Assembly: GCA_946478635.1 (NCBI GenBank) | Contig: CAMLCX010000140.1 | Coordinates: 1-10,368 of the forward strand | DNA: 10,368 nucleotides | DNA from: an uncultured Pseudomonadota bacterium | GTDB taxonomy: Bacteria > Desulfobacterota_B > Binatia > UBA9968 | Direction of reading: 5' to 3' | Part shown: piece after piece, positions 7,627 through 10,368 of the stretch | Layout of the letters: every line of letters starts with the position of its first letter | How positions within the stretch are numbered: position 1 is the stretch's first letter | Program-made: the position numbers and the translations under genes | The notes under the pieces: model-generated | What the model was told of the DNA's origin: nothing | Databases searched by the model: none | What the model saw: only the letters and a program-made list of their open reading frames with translations

Positions 7627-8828
7627 TGCCTAAAGACCAAGAAATAAACCCCGAGTCTCCAGAGCCGGGAGCAAATCCAAAAGCGAACGCCTTAAAGTTT
7701 GTCGTGTTGGTCGGCATCGTCAGTCTATTTGCTGACATGACGTATGAGGGCGCGCGCAGCATTACTGGACCTTATCTGGCAGTGCTCGGCGCCAGTGGAA
7801 CAGCCGTCGGCATTGTCGCCGGATTTGGCGAGCTGGTCGGCTACGGCTTGCGGCTTGTCTCAGGGTTTATCAGTGACCGAACCGGACGATACTGGGCGAT
7901 CACCATAGCGGGATATGTGGTGAACATGCTGGCGGTCCCCCTTTTAGCGCTTGCGGGAAGCTGGCAAATGGCGGCGGTCCTTATGATCGCGGAGCGCGCT
8001 GGGAAAGCCATCCGCAATCCGCCGCGCGACGCCATGCTTTCGCACGCCACTCAAGCGATGGGGCGAGGCTGGGTCTTTGGACTGCACGAGGCCCTGGATC
8101 AAATCGGCGCGGTGATCGGTCCTCTCGTCGTAACCGCCGTGCTCTATTTCAACGGAAGTTACCGAACAGGGTTCGCTGTCTTGCTTGTCCCGGCGCTTTT
8201 GGCTTTGTCCGTGCTCGTGGCGGCACGCCTTCTCTACCCGAGTCCGAGGGATCTGGAGTCGATATTGCCAGAGCTAGAGACCAAGGGGTATCCGCGTCGG
8301 TTCTGGCTGTACATCGCCGCAGCATCATTGATTGGAGCGGGTTATGTTGACTTTCCGCTCATTGCGTTCCACTTCGAAAAAGCCTCCGTGCTCTCCGACG
8401 GCATGATTCCGATTTTCTATGCCGTTGCCATGGGCGTGGATGCGCTCGCAGCAGTGGTATTGGGGAGCTTGTTCGATCGCAAAGGTCTTCCGGTTCTTAT
8501 TTTTGCTTCCATTATTGCGGCTTTTTTTGCTCCCTTGGTTTTCCAGGCGGGCAGTCATCTTGCTTTATTAGGCATGGCTCTTTGGGGTTTAGGCATGGGC
8601 GCCCAGGAATCGATCATGAGGGCGGTCATTGCCGAGATGATTCCGGCCAATAGACGCGCCTCCGCCTATGGAATTTTCAATGCAACCTTCGGTCTGTTTT
8701 GGTTTTTGGGAAGTCTGCTGATGGGTATACTTTACGATTTTTCCGTGCCCGCGGTCATGGTGTGCTCGGTTGCTCTGCAGCTGGCTTCTGTGCCGGTATT
8801 ACTAGGGATGCGCAGAGCACCATCGTAA
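7626..8828 (+). CDS. MFS transporter
   Basis: Major facilitator superfamily membrane transporter, 400 aa, about 12 hydrophobic segments. The loop after helix 2 carries the motif-A type sequence GFISDRTGR (80-88), repeated in the second half as GSLFDRKG. A further signature, AERAGKAIRNPPRDAMLS (122-139), is typical of a widespread uncharacterised MFS efflux-like group. The first 23 residues are polar and Pro/Glu-rich, a cytosolic tail. The ATG shares its A with the TAA stop of the GTPase gene (TAATG at 7624-7628), so translation is probably coupled. The substrate cannot be told; drug, metabolite or ion export are all possible. Confidence 0.92.
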   Translation: MPKDQEINPESPEPGANPKANALKFVVLVGIVSLFADMTYEGARSITGPYLAVLGASGTAVGIVAGFGELVGYGLRLVSGFISDRTGRYWAITIAGYVVNMLAVPLLALAGSWQMAAVLMIAERAGKAIRNPPRDAMLSHATQAMGRGWVFGLHEALDQIGAVIGPLVVTAVLYFNGSYRTGFAVLLVPALLALSVLVAARLLYPSPRDLESILPELETKGYPRRFWLYIAAASLIGAGYVDFPLIAFHFEKASVLSDGMIPIFYAVAMGVDALAAVVLGSLFDRKGLPVLIFASIIAAFFAPLVFQAGSHLALLGMALWGLGMGAQESIMRAVIAEMIPANRRASAYGIFNATFGLFWFLGSLLMGILYDFSVPAVMVCSVALQLASVPVLLGMRRAPS

Positions 8829-8873
8829 TTCGTTCTTTTCGAATAGCTTGCAACGACAATCACCCCGGTTTCG

Positions 8874-10232
8874 ATGAATAAGAGCCGCGCTTACTTCAAG
8901 CTTCTCGACGCACTCCAGAGTTCGACTTGTCCGATCTGTGCGCTGCTTCTCGAAGACAGCCGCAGCTATCTTGATTCGCTCTTCTATGAATCGGTGCTGG
9001 ATGTGCCAACCAGGCTGAAGCTGATCGAGTCGTTCGGCTTTTGCAGCTGGCACGCGCGGCAAATTCCTTCGTTGCCGTCAATTTGCGCCCCCGATGTCGG
9101 CTTCGCGATCTTTGCTTCGGATTTGCTCCGCAAGTTCGATTACGCGGGCCGCTCCATCGAAGAACGATCCCGACGATGGACATGGCTATCCTGGTTCAAG
9201 AGAAAGCGCAGCCGCATTGTAACGCTCCTCAAAGAAAGACCGTGCCCGGCGTGCGACCAGGTCAAGCAATTCGAAACTTTCCATTTGAGCGATTTCGTGG
9301 AGGCTATAGGCGACGAGGAGTTTTTTGCTGCATATCAACCATCGTGCGGGATTTGTTTGCCCCACTTCCTGATTCTCGACGAGGCGTACTCCACCCATGC
9401 CAACTTTCCACTCTTATTTAAGGCTCAATTAGCCAAGGGGAGAGCGTTGCGAAGCACGCTGGAAGAATTCATCCGCAAGCAGGACTTCCGGTTCAGTGAC
9501 GAGATCACTTCCGAAGAGTCCAAGGCGTGGAAAACTGCGTTAGATGTCCTAGCGGGGAGCCCGGGAATCTTTGCCAACGAAATGGGACATGATTTGTTTC
9601 AGCGGGCACGATTGAAAAACATACCTCTGGTGGAACCGCGCTCAACTTGGTCGTCATTTTTGTCCAACGGTCCCGTCGACTTGGAGGCCAGTTTGAAGTC
9701 GGCGGTGCACGTGGTGCTTTACCTGCGCAAGCCTCTTCCCGAGGTATTATTCCAAAGTATAAAACAAGTCGGCAAAGATAGTGCCCGTGGGACCATCGAA
9801 GCCGTCGTAGAAGATTTGCCTGACGTTGGCTATTTACGCGGCTTATACAAGGCTAACTTCGCAGTGTTCTACGGTATCGGCTTGCCGCCACAAACGACAA
9901 TCATTGTCGACCACAGCAGAGGATTCGTACTGGAGGACGATGAGAAGAATTCAACATGGCGCTTGCGTCGACTAAAGAATGCCGAGGATCTCAGCTTGAC
10001 CATGCTGTGGCATAAATTTGGCCATGCTGTTTTGTTGCATGGCGATGTCACTCGCCGGGATTGCGCAAAAGGCCTTTTCTGCCTCGCGATCAACGGGAAA
10101 AGCGAGCAATGGTGCCGCTTTAAAGACTCAGTGGCAGGCAATATCCCCGCAGTGGGAGCAAATGTTGAAATATTCGGCTGGGAAAAATGGAACACCCGCA
10201 TCATTGAGAGTCTCGATCTTAGAGAGTTATGA
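8874..10232 (+). CDS. Protein with duplicated Cys2-CysHis module and unknown C-terminal half
   Basis: A 452-aa protein I cannot name. The N-terminal half holds two copies of one module: C19-P-I-C22 followed 34 residues later by C57-S-W-H60, and C124-P-A-C127 followed 33 residues later by C161-L-P-H164 (C158 is extra). Each looks like a zinc site, and the style (CPxC, then GFC-x2-H) resembles DUF6062-like proteins. A basic linker, about residues 99-115, lies between them. Residues about 215-452 form a separate region with an AxHVVLYLRKPLPE segment and several Cys late on (RRDCAKGLFC, WCRF); I recognise no family there. No signal peptide or membrane helix is seen. It starts 45 bases after the MFS gene without a good ribosome site. 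Probably the last gene of the GTPase-MFS unit. A metal-binding or regulatory role is inference. Confidence 0.8.
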   Translation: MNKSRAYFKLLDALQSSTCPICALLLEDSRSYLDSLFYESVLDVPTRLKLIESFGFCSWHARQIPSLPSICAPDVGFAIFASDLLRKFDYAGRSIEERSRRWTWLSWFKRKRSRIVTLLKERPCPACDQVKQFETFHLSDFVEAIGDEEFFAAYQPSCGICLPHFLILDEAYSTHANFPLLFKAQLAKGRALRSTLEEFIRKQDFRFSDEITSEESKAWKTALDVLAGSPGIFANEMGHDLFQRARLKNIPLVEPRSTWSSFLSNGPVDLEASLKSAVHVVLYLRKPLPEVLFQSIKQVGKDSARGTIEAVVEDLPDVGYLRGLYKANFAVFYGIGLPPQTTIIVDHSRGFVLEDDEKNSTWRLRRLKNAEDLSLTMLWHKFGHAVLLHGDVTRRDCAKGLFCLAINGKSEQWCRFKDSVAGNIPAVGANVEIFGWEKWNTRIIESLDLREL

Positions 10233-10285
10233 ATTACGGACGGCGCGCGCGCAATCGTAGTCAACGGCTATTCGGCGACGAGTCT

Positions 10286-10368
10286 CTACTTCAAAATCTC
10301 CTTCATCTTGCTTACCAGCGCGGGCTCGAGCTTGAACAGCTCTTTGACCTGCTTTTCAAGCTCTACGC
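10286..10368 (-). CDS. 3' end of a convergent gene, truncated by the window
   Basis: Reading the minus strand inward from the window edge gives 26 sense codons followed by TAG (complement of 10286-10288). The C-terminus is VELEKQVKELFKLEP, then ALVSKMKEILK, which looks like amphipathic helix. The other two minus frames are closed in this stretch. It is too short to assign a family. A convergent gene here marks the end of the plus-strand run; the 53 bases between the two stops show no convincing terminator. Confidence 0.5.
   Translation of the reverse strand, partial: VELEKQVKELFKLEPALVSKMKEILK

Noticed and set aside
10241..10250. Alternating GC run
   Set aside because: Ten bases of GC alternation is expected by chance at this base composition.

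Overview
The window is one long run of plus-strand genes from a bacterium. By eye the G+C is in the mid-fifties and the codon use is even throughout. Nothing fixes the lineage. The protein style (CPA2 antiporter without TrkA domain, dynamin-like GTPase, DUF190-CBS fusion) would suit an uncultivated soil or sediment proteobacterium-like or deltaproteobacterial group, but that is only a guess. I see no transposase, integrase, CRISPR array, tRNA or rRNA.

Left part (47-3497): a fluoride-response block. A DUF190 protein fused to four CBS domains precedes crcB, the Fluc-type fluoride channel gene, whose 3' end is out of frame by one base. Twenty bases after the restored crcB stop lies an RNA element that I identify as a fluoride riboswitch (crcB motif). 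It has the P1 stem, a GAUGAGG-type loop that pairs with a downstream AACCTC as a pseudoknot, and the invariant-looking TGAT linker. The riboswitch sits directly in front of a CPA2 cation:proton antiporter gene, which is followed after 12 bases by a UspA-type universal stress gene. The 3' pseudoknot strand can also pair with the antiporter Shine-Dalgarno sequence, which suggests a translational ON switch.

Middle part (3621-5753): a YfcE/MJ0936-type metallophosphoesterase and a complete enolase. Enolase is the classical fluoride-sensitive glycolytic enzyme and is a known fluoride-riboswitch partner gene in other bacteria. Its presence here supports reading the block as a fluoride-tolerance island: export (CrcB), ion/pH repair (antiporter), stress protein (UspA) and replacement of a poisoned enzyme (enolase).

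Right part (5782-10232): a bacterial dynamin-like GTPase, an MFS transporter whose start overlaps the GTPase stop (TAATG), and a 452-residue protein with two copies of a Cys2-CysHis putative zinc module and an unrecognised C-terminal half. A possible link to fluoride is context only. The last bases hold the 3' end of a convergent minus-strand gene that continues beyond the window.
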